Of a stretch of DNA of 53,174 nt, positions 35,354 through 44,284 are shown piece by piece. Both the position numbers and the translations under genes were made by a program. Location of the stretch: contig CAIYAG010000241.1 in the NCBI GenBank assembly GCA_903924075.1, positions 1 to 53,174 on the forward strand, written 5' to 3'. The notes beneath the pieces are model-generated. The model worked only from the letters and a program-made list of their open reading frames with translations, was not told the origin of the DNA and did not search any database. The stretch comes from an uncultured Bacteroidota bacterium. GTDB taxonomy: Bacteria; Bacteroidota; Bacteroidia; Chitinophagales; Chitinophagaceae. Positions within the stretch are counted from its first letter, which is position 1. The number at the start of each line of letters is the position of its first letter.

Positions 35354-35449
35354 ATGAACGTAGCACAAAAACATATTATCACTTCTACTTCAACAGCTTC
35401 TACGCTGCTTGCTGCTACAACATTTACAACAACTACTACGACCCTGTAA
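35354..35449 (+). CDS. thrL: thr operon leader peptide
   Basis: A 31-residue reading frame between ilvA and thrA. Twelve residues are Thr and two are Ile, and residues 25-30 are six consecutive Thr codons (ACA ACA ACT ACT ACG ACC) just before the stop. Such a bias, at this place, is the signature of a threonine/isoleucine attenuation leader, like E. coli thrL. It begins at an ATG after GAGATTGAAA and ends 101 nt before thrA. The peptide itself probably has no function. The Thr run also forms the left arm of a hairpin, so a stalled ribosome would block folding. Confidence 0.88.
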   Translation: MNVAQKHIITSTSTASTLLAATTFTTTTTTL

Positions 35450-35457
35450 GGGGTTGT
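35438..35457 (+). promoter_or_regulatory. Candidate thr attenuator hairpin overlapping the leader stop
   Basis: ACGACCC (35438-35444) pairs with GGGTTGT (35451-35457) around TGTAAG, 7 bp including one wobble, followed by TATTT. It overlaps the last Thr codons and the stop codon. A second small hairpin, ATCAA/TTGAT (35496-35511), precedes CGTTTT. Neither is a strong terminator, so the switch mechanism is uncertain. Confidence 0.4.
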
Positions 35458-35550
35458 TATTTCCATATCATCCATGGGCTGAACTAACAGCTGTTATCAA
35501 AAAGAGTTGATCGTTTTCAAAATCTTCCTTCGGGAATAAGAAATAAACCT

Positions 35551-37995
35551 ATGCAAGTTTTAAAATTCGGTGGTAGTTCTGTAGCAAATGCTATAAACAT
35601 GAATAAAGTTGTAGCCATAGTAGTTGAGGCTGCTAAAAAAGAAGCTACATTATTAGTGGTTTCTGCAATGGGTGGTGTTACAGATAGCTTGATCAATACG
35701 GGAACATTAGCAGAATCTGGCGATGAATCTTACAAAAACATTTTGAAAGATCTGGAGCAAAAACATTTAGATGCTGTAAGAGATTTATTGCCCATTCAAC
35801 AACAGAGTGCCACACTTAGTCAGGTGAAACAAAAATTCAACGAGTTAGAAGCTATCAGTGATGGTATTTTTTTACTGGGTGAATTGTCAGACCGTACGAA
35901 AGATAAGATGGTAAGCTACGGAGAATTACTTTCTTCATTGATGATTGCAGCTAAGTTAAAAACCGCTAACGATGCAGCGCTCTGGGTAGATTCACGACTA
36001 TTAATTCGAACTAATTCAAATCATGGTAATGCATTTGTTGATATAGCGATCACTACCGAAAATGTAACAGGATTCTTTAATAGCAATGCTGCAAATGTTT
36101 ATATAGCTCCTGGGTTTATAGCAAGTGATGCTCATGGTCATACCACCACATTAGGAAGGGGTGGCTCAGATTATACTGGCGCTATTTATGCAGCGGCATT
36201 AGAAGCATCTGTTTTAGAAATTTGGACCGACGTAAGTGGGATGATGACTGCAGACCCAAGACTGGTCAATAATGCAAGACCCATTCATCGGATCTCTTAT
36301 CAGGAAGCAATGGAACTATCTCATTTTGGGGCAAAGATCATTTATCCGCCAACTATTCAGCCAGTAATGAAACAGAATATTCCAGTATGGATCAAGAACA
36401 CTTTTGCTCCAGATGAATATGGCACACTTATAGAAAATAGTTCAGCACATACCGATAATATTATTCGAGGCATCTCTTCGATCAATAAAATTAGCTTGCT
36501 CAGTTTAGAAGGAAGCGGCATGGTGGGTATCCCGGGGTTTTCCAAACGTTTGTTCGAAGCACTTGCCAACGAAACTGTGAATGTTATTTTAATTACCCAG
36601 AGTTCTTCTGAACATTCTATCTGTGTAGGTATTAACGAATCTGAAACAGCCAAAGCAAAACGCGCCATTGATCATGCTTTTAGTTTTGAAATTCAAAGCG
36701 GGAAAGTAGAACCACTAAAAGTTGAGAAAGGTTTATCCATTGTGGCTTTAGTGGGTGAACAAATGAAAAGTCACCCAGGTATCAGCGGTAAAATGTTTGG
36801 CGTACTTGGAAGAAACGGGATCAATGTAAGAGCTATTGCTCAGGGTTCTTCAGAAAAAAACATTTCTGCAGTACTATCTGCATCGGATGTACAAAAAGCA
36901 ATTAACGTTTTACACGAAGAATTTTTTGAAACTACTTATAAACAGCTCAACTTATTTATTGCAGGAACTGGAAATGTTGGTAGTAAACTATTAGCACAAA
37001 TTCAAAAGCAATATCAATACTTACAAGATAATCTTCGCTTACAAATTAGAATTGTAGGTTTAGCAAATAGCAAGAATAATTTGATCAACGAAGAAGGAAT
37101 TGATCTGAGTATTTGGAAAGATCAATTGGCGGGTTCATCAAAAGGCAGCATCCACGATTTTGTAGAAGTGATCAGAAAACTGAATTTACGTAATAGTGTG
37201 TTTGTTGATGTTACTGCCAATGCAGATGTTGCATCAATTTATACTAAACTATTAGAAAAGAGTATTTCTGTGGTGGCTTGTAATAAAATTGCTTGCTCAT
37301 CCTCTTATGCTTCTTATCAAAATTTAAAATCATTGGCGCGAGAATTCAACGCCTTATATCTCTATGAAACCAATGTTGGCGCTGGTTTGCCTGTGATTGG
37401 CACTTTGAACGATCTATTGAGAAGCGGTGATCAGGTTAGTAAGATACAAGCGGTGCTTTCAGGTACACTCAATTTTGTGTTCAATAATTATGATGGCACC
37501 AAGCCATTTGCACAAGTGGTACGTCAGGCTCAGGATGAAGGATATACTGAACCAGATCCACGTTTAGATTTGGGGGGCACTGATGTCATGCGTAAGATCA
37601 TGATCTTAGCTCGTGAAGCCGGACAAAAACTAGAAATGGAAGATATCAGTAATGAATATTTCTTACCGGCATCTTGCTTTGAAGGATCGGTTGCAGATTT
37701 TTATGCGGAGATGGAAAAACAGGAAGCACATTTCAAAGCAATCTATGAAGCAGCGGCAGCAAAGAATTGTAAGTTGAAATTTGTAGCCAGTTATGAAAAT
37801 GGAAAAGCTTCTGTTGGCTTACAACATATCCCTGCTAATTCAGATTTCTATCATTTATATGGTAAGGATAATCTGGTCTTATTCTTTACCGAACGATATC
37901 CAGAACAACCATTGGTGATCAAAGGGGCCGGAGCCGGTGCAGAAGTAACCGCATCTGGTGTATTTGCAGATATTATTCGTGTTGCAAGAGTGTAA
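35551..37995 (+). CDS. thrA: Bifunctional aspartokinase / homoserine dehydrogenase
   Basis: An 814-residue fusion that phosphorylates aspartate and later reduces aspartate semialdehyde to homoserine, the branch toward Thr, Ile and Met. Aspartokinase is N-terminal: KFGGSSVA (residues 5-12), and GRGGSDYTGAIYAAAL near residue 207. ACT domains lie at about 310-450 (LSLEGSGMVGIPGF and ALVGEQMKSHPGI strands), the likely site of threonine feedback. The dehydrogenase starts near 465 with the dinucleotide motif AGTGNVG (471-477), and has ETNVGAGLPVIGTLNDLL near 609 and the Lys/Asp-containing QDEGYTEPDPRLDLGGTD near 660. It is first of thrABC, after the thr leader. Confidence 0.97.
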   Translation: MQVLKFGGSSVANAINMNKVVAIVVEAAKKEATLLVVSAMGGVTDSLINTGTLAESGDESYKNILKDLEQKHLDAVRDLLPIQQQSATLSQVKQKFNELEAISDGIFLLGELSDRTKDKMVSYGELLSSLMIAAKLKTANDAALWVDSRLLIRTNSNHGNAFVDIAITTENVTGFFNSNAANVYIAPGFIASDAHGHTTTLGRGGSDYTGAIYAAALEASVLEIWTDVSGMMTADPRLVNNARPIHRISYQEAMELSHFGAKIIYPPTIQPVMKQNIPVWIKNTFAPDEYGTLIENSSAHTDNIIRGISSINKISLLSLEGSGMVGIPGFSKRLFEALANETVNVILITQSSSEHSICVGINESETAKAKRAIDHAFSFEIQSGKVEPLKVEKGLSIVALVGEQMKSHPGISGKMFGVLGRNGINVRAIAQGSSEKNISAVLSASDVQKAINVLHEEFFETTYKQLNLFIAGTGNVGSKLLAQIQKQYQYLQDNLRLQIRIVGLANSKNNLINEEGIDLSIWKDQLAGSSKGSIHDFVEVIRKLNLRNSVFVDVTANADVASIYTKLLEKSISVVACNKIACSSSYASYQNLKSLAREFNALYLYETNVGAGLPVIGTLNDLLRSGDQVSKIQAVLSGTLNFVFNNYDGTKPFAQVVRQAQDEGYTEPDPRLDLGGTDVMRKIMILAREAGQKLEMEDISNEYFLPASCFEGSVADFYAEMEKQEAHFKAIYEAAAAKNCKLKFVASYENGKASVGLQHIPANSDFYHLYGKDNLVLFFTERYPEQPLVIKGAGAGAEVTASGVFADIIRVARV

Positions 37996-38021
37996 ATTGA
38001 ATTTTTTAAAGAAGAAAGTTT

Positions 38022-38969
38022 ATGAGCGATATATATAAAGGTTTGGATCTTGATCGGGTAGTGAAAATTCATTCACCAGCAACCGTTGCAAATATGGTCT
38101 GTGGGTTTGATGTGTTAGGATTTGCGGTGAACGAACCATACGATGAAATGCAGATTCGCTTTTCAAATAAACCTGGTATCACCATCATTAATGATGACGA
38201 ATACGATCTGCCTACAGAACCCGAAAAAAATGTTGCAGGTGCAGCACTCATTGCCTTAATGGATGAAATTGAACCTGGTTTTGGTTTTGAATTAACGATC
38301 AAAAAAAATATCAAACCAGGAAGCGGTGTAGGATCAAGTGCGGCAAGTGCAGCAGGTGCGGTAGTTGCAGCCAATCGTTTGTTGAACGACCGATTTGATC
38401 AGGAAACGCTTGTTCGATTCGCTATGAACGGCGAAAAATTAGCATCTGGTGTGAAGCATGCTGATAATATTGCGCCTTGTATTTATGGAGGTGTTACTTT
38501 GATTCGCAGCATTTTTCCTTTAGATATCATTGCTTTAACCGCACCCGTTTTATATGTAACCATCGTACATCCGCAAATTGAAGTAAAGACCTCAGACGCA
38601 AGAAGCATACTCAAACACAAAGTGTTGTTGAAAGATGCCATTAAACAATGGGGCAATATTGCTGGATTAGTAGCAGGCTTATTAAAATCTGATTACGAAT
38701 TAATTGGCCGCTCATTAGAAGATGTGATCATCGAACCTGTGAGAAGTATACTCATTCCTGGCTTTGATCTTGTAAAACAAAAAAGCAAGGAAGCTGGTGC
38801 ATTGGGTGGTGGTATTTCAGGAAGCGGACCCTCTATTTTTATGTTGAGTAAAGATGAAGCAACAGCGATTGCGGTTGAAAAAGAAATGCAATTGATTTAT
38901 GAAAATCTAAGATTAGATCACCATACTTATGTAACTACCATGAATCATAACGGTGTTCAATTTGTATAA
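38022..38969 (+). CDS. thrB: Homoserine kinase
   Basis: A GHMP-superfamily kinase of 315 residues that phosphorylates homoserine with ATP. The phosphate-binding loop PGSGVGSSAASAAGAVVAAN lies near residues 96-115, the N-terminal SPATVANMVCGFDVLGFAV block at about 18-36, and the C-terminal LGGGISGSGPSIFML glycine loop near residues 260-275. It lies 26 nt after thrA and 14 nt before thrC, so the three are almost surely one message. Confidence 0.97.
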   Translation: MSDIYKGLDLDRVVKIHSPATVANMVCGFDVLGFAVNEPYDEMQIRFSNKPGITIINDDEYDLPTEPEKNVAGAALIALMDEIEPGFGFELTIKKNIKPGSGVGSSAASAAGAVVAANRLLNDRFDQETLVRFAMNGEKLASGVKHADNIAPCIYGGVTLIRSIFPLDIIALTAPVLYVTIVHPQIEVKTSDARSILKHKVLLKDAIKQWGNIAGLVAGLLKSDYELIGRSLEDVIIEPVRSILIPGFDLVKQKSKEAGALGGGISGSGPSIFMLSKDEATAIAVEKEMQLIYENLRLDHHTYVTTMNHNGVQFV

Positions 38970-38983
38970 AATTAATTCTGACA

Positions 38984-40285
38984 ATGAACTATTATAGTCT
39001 CAATAAAAATACAGCTAATGTAGATTTTCGGGAAGCAACCATTAAGGGTCAGGCTCCAGATAAGGGTTTGTATTTTCCCGAATCAATTCCTAGTGTTGCT
39101 GCAGATTTGATCAAAAATATAAGCGGTTATTCGAAAGAAGAATTGGCATTCGAGATCATGTTGCCTTATGTAGGCAACACGATTTCTAAAACAGATCTAC
39201 AAAAAATTGTTGCAGAAACTATCAACTTTCCTTTTCCACTTGTGGCTGTAAATAGGGAGATCTATTCTCTAGAATTATTCCATGGACCAACCCTTGCATT
39301 CAAAGATGTGGGTGCACGTTTTATGAGCAGGTGTTTAGGCTATTTCTCTACGCAACAAAAAAACAAAGTAACGGTACTGGTTGCAACTTCGGGTGATACT
39401 GGGGGTGCAGTTGCGAATGGATTTTTAGGTGTGGAAGGAGTAGAAGTTGTGATCCTTTATCCGTCTGGTAAAGTGAGTCCAGTGCAGGAATTGCAGTTAA
39501 CTACATGCGGACAAAATATCAAAGCCCTAGAAGTAAAAGGCAGTTTTGATGATTGTCAGGCAATGGTGAAAGACGCATTCATGGATGTAGATCTAAACAA
39601 TCATCTCACACTTACTTCGGCAAATAGTATCAATGTAGCAAGATGGCTACCACAACAATTGTATTATTTCTTTGCTTATCAACAATGGATCAAGGAGCAT
39701 GATACAGCACCTGTAATATCAGTGCCTAGTGGCAATTTTGGAAATATCTGTGCTGGATTATTAGCACATGTGAGTGGTTTACCTGTAGAACATTTTATTG
39801 CAGCTTGCAATGTAAATGATGCGGTACCAGAATATTTGAGAACAGGAAATTATCAATCTAAAAAAGCGGTGCCCACTATTTCTAATGCAATGGATGTAGG
39901 TAGTCCGAGTAATTTTGTACGAGTTCTAGAATTATTTCAGAACAATTACCAAACTATCAGCGAAAAAATATCTGGTTACACAGTAAGTGATGAGATCACC
40001 AAACAAACCATTGCCGAAGTATATCAAAATGATCATTACTTATTAGATCCACATGGTGCAGTGGCGTATTATGCATTAGCAGCATACCAAAAATCAAATC
40101 CAGAAAAAAAGGGAATGATCTTAGAAACAGCACATCCAGTAAAGTTCCCAGACACTGTAGAAAAGGTAATAAGCAAAACCATAGAGATACCAGAATCAGT
40201 TAAACCCTTATTCACTAAAGAAAAGCAATCGGAATTGATCAGCCCAAATTTTTCAGCCCTGAAAAATTGGCTATTAAGTCAATAA
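38984..40285 (+). CDS. thrC: Threonine synthase
   Basis: A PLP enzyme converting O-phosphohomoserine to threonine. At 433 residues it is full length for the E. coli-like type. Landmarks are the N-terminal YSLNKNTANVDFREATIKG segment, LFHGPTLAFKDVGARFM with Lys107 binding PLP, VATSGDTGGAVANGF near residue 135, SVPSGNFGNICAG near 245 and ETAHPVKFPDTVEKV near the C-terminus. It is the last gene of thrABC. No strong terminator follows; the gap holds a 9-bp hairpin and a heptad repeat array. Confidence 0.97.
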   Translation: MNYYSLNKNTANVDFREATIKGQAPDKGLYFPESIPSVAADLIKNISGYSKEELAFEIMLPYVGNTISKTDLQKIVAETINFPFPLVAVNREIYSLELFHGPTLAFKDVGARFMSRCLGYFSTQQKNKVTVLVATSGDTGGAVANGFLGVEGVEVVILYPSGKVSPVQELQLTTCGQNIKALEVKGSFDDCQAMVKDAFMDVDLNNHLTLTSANSINVARWLPQQLYYFFAYQQWIKEHDTAPVISVPSGNFGNICAGLLAHVSGLPVEHFIAACNVNDAVPEYLRTGNYQSKKAVPTISNAMDVGSPSNFVRVLELFQNNYQTISEKISGYTVSDEITKQTIAEVYQNDHYLLDPHGAVAYYALAAYQKSNPEKKGMILETAHPVKFPDTVEKVISKTIEIPESVKPLFTKEKQSELISPNFSALKNWLLSQ

Positions 40286-40293
40286 ACATAAAT

Positions 40294-40329
40294 GAAGAAT
40301 GGGCGCAGCCCTTACCCCGTCCATTCTTC
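40294..40329. terminator. Hairpin after thrC overlapping the heptad repeat
   Basis: GAAGAATGG (40294-40302) pairs with CCATTCTTC (40321-40329) around an 18-nt loop that contains a smaller GGGC/GCCC stem. It begins 9 nt after the thrC stop and is followed by T-rich sequence without a continuous T run. A weak thr terminator is possible. Confidence 0.4.
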
Positions 40330-40434
40330 ACTTTTCACTTTTATCTTTTCACTTCTTCTTCCTCCACTCTTCACTCTTATCTCTTCACTTCTTCCTCCAT
40401 TTTTCACTTTTCACTTTTATCTTTTCACTTCTTT
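40321..40434 (-). repeat. Pyrimidine-rich heptad repeat, copy 4 (double)
   Basis: Two near-identical units, 40321-40354 and 40397-40430, each with TTCACTTTTCACTTTTATC, joined by TTCACTC/TTCACTT-rich sequence. The second matches copy 3 exactly over 33 nt. The array ends at the stop codon of the leftward Gfo/Idh gene (40435-40437), on the 3' side of both convergent genes. Confidence 0.75.
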
Positions 40435-41730
40435 CTATTTCAACCCCCAACTTCCTCGAATCTTCGCCTTCACTAATAGATTCGCTTCCTCATCATTTTT
40501 AAATTGCTCTTTCATCGGGTCCCATTCCAAATTTCTTCTTGTTTGGTAAGCTATATTGGCAAGGCAACAAACCGAGCTTGTTCTATGTCCAGTTTCCACA
40601 TCGCAAATTGGTTGAACACCTGTTTTAATTCCATCTAACCAATTCTGATAATGATTTGTACTATTATATAATCTTATTTCATTTGGTTGAATAGTAGCAG
40701 TTGCAATATTTTTAGGATTGCTATCTAAGTATTCCCTTGAAATATCAATGGTTCCTTTTTCACCAATAAAGCGTACGCCTAATCCTCTGCCAAAATCAAC
40801 ATGTTTCATCACAACCCCATTCGCATAAATCATTTCTAATCCTTTCAATTCATTTCCCTTTGGTGGGTTGAATGAAATTGGACCTGAATGATCCATACCC
40901 AATGCCCACTGTGCAATATCAAACATATGCGCACCCCAATCACTAATACCACCACCACCATAGTCTTTATAAGAACGCCAATGCGGATAAATATCCTGTT
41001 CAACTGGTGGAGATAATTCAGAATGATATGGATTGTATACTGCTGGCCCAACCCAACCTTCCCAATCTAAGTTCGGAGGAGTAGACATCGGAGTCAAATT
41101 GTATGCAATACTAGGGTCACCCACATTTACCAAGACCTCTTTGATATTGCCAATATATCCATTGCGAACAAGTTCACAAGCCTGATGGAAATTTTTCCAT
41201 GAACGCTGCATGCTACCTACTTGCAATACCACTTTGTTTTTGTGAACGGCGTTTACCATTGCTCGGCCTTCTTCAATAGAATGCGCCATTGGTTTTTCAA
41301 CATATACATGTTTACCTGCATTAGCTGCCATTACTGTCATGACCGCATGCCAATGATCTGGTGTGGCAATAACAACAGCATCTATATCTTTTCGCTCTAA
41401 CAATTCTCTAAAATCGCTATACCCTTTAAATCCTTTATACTCGCCCTTTTGCGCTGCCTCTGCATGGATCTTCTCCGCAATTTTTTGGAAGGCAGCTAAT
41501 TTTTGAGCATCTACATCTGATCCGGCAACAGCTTGTGTGATGGATCTAAAACTATTGATCAGGCTCTTCGATTGTTTGCCTGTACCAATATATCCCAGAC
41601 TGATGCGATCACTTGGCGCAAGAAATCCTCTACCCATTACAAAACGTGGAATGATGGTAAAGCCGATTGCTGCTTTAAAGCCAGTCTGCACAAATGAACG
41701 GCGACTAACCGAATTGTTCTTAGTAGTCAT
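40435..41730 (-). CDS. Tat-exported Gfo/Idh/MocA-family oxidoreductase
   Basis: A 431-residue NAD(P)-dependent oxidoreductase of the Gfo/Idh/MocA family, usually acting on sugars, inositols or glycosides. A twin-arginine signal (SRRSFVQ at residues 8-14, then a hydrophobic stretch to about residue 32) shows folded export with cofactor. The Rossmann region follows with ISLGYIGTGKQSKSLI near residue 43. The family block VYVEKPMAHSIEEG near residue 145 carries the conserved EKP lysine, and DWGAHMFDIAQWALG near 260 supplies a catalytic-type histidine. It diverges from the penicillin-acylase and GH43-like genes, suggesting a shared carbohydrate or N-acyl-glycan degradation function. Confidence 0.92.
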   Translation of the reverse strand: MTTKNNSVSRRSFVQTGFKAAIGFTIIPRFVMGRGFLAPSDRISLGYIGTGKQSKSLINSFRSITQAVAGSDVDAQKLAAFQKIAEKIHAEAAQKGEYKGFKGYSDFRELLERKDIDAVVIATPDHWHAVMTVMAANAGKHVYVEKPMAHSIEEGRAMVNAVHKNKVVLQVGSMQRSWKNFHQACELVRNGYIGNIKEVLVNVGDPSIAYNLTPMSTPPNLDWEGWVGPAVYNPYHSELSPPVEQDIYPHWRSYKDYGGGGISDWGAHMFDIAQWALGMDHSGPISFNPPKGNELKGLEMIYANGVVMKHVDFGRGLGVRFIGEKGTIDISREYLDSNPKNIATATIQPNEIRLYNSTNHYQNWLDGIKTGVQPICDVETGHRTSSVCCLANIAYQTRRNLEWDPMKEQFKNDEEANLLVKAKIRGSWGLK

Positions 41731-41826
41731 ATGGCGTTGATTGAATAAGAAATTTACTTCATTCTAATGGCAAAAGAAAATATATTCGATAATCGCTATC
41801 TTCCTAATTCAATCCTACACTGCTTT

Positions 41827-44247
41827 ATGCTAATAGCCAAAAAAGTCATGCTTATTTCCTTTCTTTCTGGCTTTGTATTTCTGACAGGAATAGCACAGAT
41901 AAAAAAATCATTATCCCTAAAAGGTTTAAACGCTACCGTAGAAGTGTTAAGAGATCAATGGGGTGTGAATCATATTTATGCGCAGAACCAGCACGATCTG
42001 TTTTTTGCGCAAGGCTATTGTGCAGCGAAGGATCGGCTTTTTCAATTTGAGGTTTGGCGCAGACAAGCAACTGGAACTGTGGCAGAAATTTTGGGGGCAA
42101 GAGAACTCAAAAGAGATATTGGAACCCGTTTGTTCAAATACAGAGGCGACCTAAAAACAGAGTTTGATCATTACCATCCACAGGGTGAGGCAATTATCAA
42201 CGCATATACTGATGGCGTAAATAGTTATGTTGATGAGGTATTATCGCATCCAGCATTACTACCGATTGAATTTAAATTGTTAAGAATATTGCCAGGCAAA
42301 TGGACGCCAGATGTAGTGATCTCAAGACATCAGGGTTTATTAGGAAATATCACAGAAGAACTAAGCATTGGAAAAGCAGTATCAATAGCTGGTTCAGAAA
42401 AAGTAAAAGAACTGATGTGGTTTCATCCGAAAGATCCTGATCTGCATATCGATTCAGCTATTGATCAAAAACTATTGAACAATAATATTCTGGAGCTCTA
42501 TAATGCTTATAGAAAAGAGATCGTTTTTGAAGTTGGTGATATCAATAAAGCAGAAGAAGATCCTGATGCGGTGATGAATTTATTGAATCAGTCAATTCCA
42601 AACTCCTATCAACCTGCGTTTGAACATGGCATTGAAGGTTCCAATAATTGGATCGTGAGTGGTAATAGAACCGCTAGTGGCCATGCAATGCTAGCAAATG
42701 ATCCACACAGAAAAATAGCTTTGCCCTCATTGCGTTATATGGTACACTTAGTTGCTCCAGGTTGGAATGTGATTGGCGGTGGTGAACCTGAAATTCCAGG
42801 TGTATCTATTGGACATAATGAAGTAGGTGCATGGGGTTTAACCATTTACGAAACAGATGGAGAAGATTTGTATGTGTATGATTTAAATCCGAACAACCTC
42901 TCTCAATATTTTTACAAAGGGCATTGGGAAAAGATGCAAACTATTCAGGAAAAAGTTGCGGTGAAAAACAGTCAGCCGGAACTCGTTAATTTAAGATATA
43001 CCATACACGGACCTGTTACTTACATTGATTCAATTCACCACAAAGCTTATGCTGTTAAATGTGCATGGCTTGAACCAGGTGGTGCACCATATATGGCATC
43101 CTTAAGAATTGATCAGGCAAAGAGCTGGGATAGTTTTAGAGACGCTTGCAGCTATAGTCATATTCCCGGCGAGAATATGATCTGGGCAGATACCGCAGGA
43201 AATATTGGATTGCAAACGGTGGGCATTATTCCTATTCGTAAAAATTTCAGCGGACTAGTTCCAATTCCAGGAGATGGCAGATATGAATGGCAGGGTTATT
43301 TACCCATCAAAGAAAGACCGCATCAATTAAATCCAGATAGAGGTTTTTTAGCAACTGCTAATCAAAATGTAACAGCTGCAGATTATACGCACTGGGATGC
43401 TGTTGGATATACATGGGCCGACCCATTTAGGGGCAACCGGATCAATGAAGTATTATCGAAGGATGATAAAATGACCATTGCAAAAATGCAGGCACTACAA
43501 ACTGATTATTTTTCTTTACCAGCTCGCAGTTTGGTACCAATGCTTTTACCAATTGTATTTGAAAGATCATTAACGCAACAATCGATTGCTGAATTAAAGA
43601 GTTGGAATAATGTGTTAGATAAACAAAGCATTGCAGCATCGATCTATGCGATGTGGGAACGGCAATTAATGAAACAAGCTGCAAAACAATTTATCCCTGA
43701 AAATATTAAAGACTTAGTAAGCATTCAATTAACAAAATTGATAGGTTGGCTAGAAAAACCTGATAGCAAATTTGGAGCCGACCCTATTAAAGGAAGAGAT
43801 CAATTTCTCAAAATAAGTTTCGAAAATGCCATCGAAGAATTAGAAAAGAAGCTTGGATCTGATATATCTCAATGGCAATATGGTCAGGAGAAATTTAAAC
43901 ATATTACTCTTGCCCATCCATTAAATAGCATAGTAAACAAACCATTAAGAGACCAACTAAATCTGGGGCCAATGCCAAGAGGTGGTAATAGTCATACCCC
44001 CGGTTCTACTGGTGGTGCAGATAATCAATTGAGTGGTGCCAGTTTTCGATTTATTGCTGATGCGGGCAATTGGGATGATGCTGTGATGATCAATACCCCA
44101 GGACAATCTGGAGATTACAAAAGTGACTTTTATAAAAACCTTTTCCCTTTCTGGGCAAATGATCAATATTTTCCTGCCTACTATTCTAAGGATAAAATAT
44201 TGAAAACGGTTCGAGAAAAAACGTTACTCAATCCCATCAAAAAATAA
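41827..44247 (+). CDS. Penicillin acylase-family N-terminal nucleophile hydrolase
   Basis: An exported amidase of 806 residues that is expected to self-cleave into two chains. I chose the ATG at 41827, which gives a normal signal peptide (LIAKKVMLISFLSGFVFLTG, cleavage after GIAQ); the frame is open from an ATG at 41767, but that adds a polar extension in front of the signal. The alpha-chain opens with VLRDQWGVNHIYAQNQHDLFFAQGY. The likely nucleophile is Ser272 in GIEGSNNWIVSGNRT, followed by LANDPH. Family members hydrolyse penicillins, acyl-homoserine lactones or other N-acyl amides; the substrate here is unknown. A GH43-like gene starts 37 nt downstream. Confidence 0.9.
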   Translation: MLIAKKVMLISFLSGFVFLTGIAQIKKSLSLKGLNATVEVLRDQWGVNHIYAQNQHDLFFAQGYCAAKDRLFQFEVWRRQATGTVAEILGARELKRDIGTRLFKYRGDLKTEFDHYHPQGEAIINAYTDGVNSYVDEVLSHPALLPIEFKLLRILPGKWTPDVVISRHQGLLGNITEELSIGKAVSIAGSEKVKELMWFHPKDPDLHIDSAIDQKLLNNNILELYNAYRKEIVFEVGDINKAEEDPDAVMNLLNQSIPNSYQPAFEHGIEGSNNWIVSGNRTASGHAMLANDPHRKIALPSLRYMVHLVAPGWNVIGGGEPEIPGVSIGHNEVGAWGLTIYETDGEDLYVYDLNPNNLSQYFYKGHWEKMQTIQEKVAVKNSQPELVNLRYTIHGPVTYIDSIHHKAYAVKCAWLEPGGAPYMASLRIDQAKSWDSFRDACSYSHIPGENMIWADTAGNIGLQTVGIIPIRKNFSGLVPIPGDGRYEWQGYLPIKERPHQLNPDRGFLATANQNVTAADYTHWDAVGYTWADPFRGNRINEVLSKDDKMTIAKMQALQTDYFSLPARSLVPMLLPIVFERSLTQQSIAELKSWNNVLDKQSIAASIYAMWERQLMKQAAKQFIPENIKDLVSIQLTKLIGWLEKPDSKFGADPIKGRDQFLKISFENAIEELEKKLGSDISQWQYGQEKFKHITLAHPLNSIVNKPLRDQLNLGPMPRGGNSHTPGSTGGADNQLSGASFRFIADAGNWDDAVMINTPGQSGDYKSDFYKNLFPFWANDQYFPAYYSKDKILKTVREKTLLNPIKK

Positions 44248-44284
44248 ACGAAATTTGAAGCAGATTCAACTTCAAATTTTTTTT

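Noticed and set aside
35354-35551. A classical strong intrinsic terminator in the thr leader region
   Set aside because: Only 5-7-bp stems with broken T runs are present, so I report weak hairpins and not a terminator.
40267-40549. Open frames between thrC and the Gfo/Idh gene
   Set aside because: Again the heptad repeat read as Phe/Leu/Ser/His codons; no start signal and no protein-like composition.
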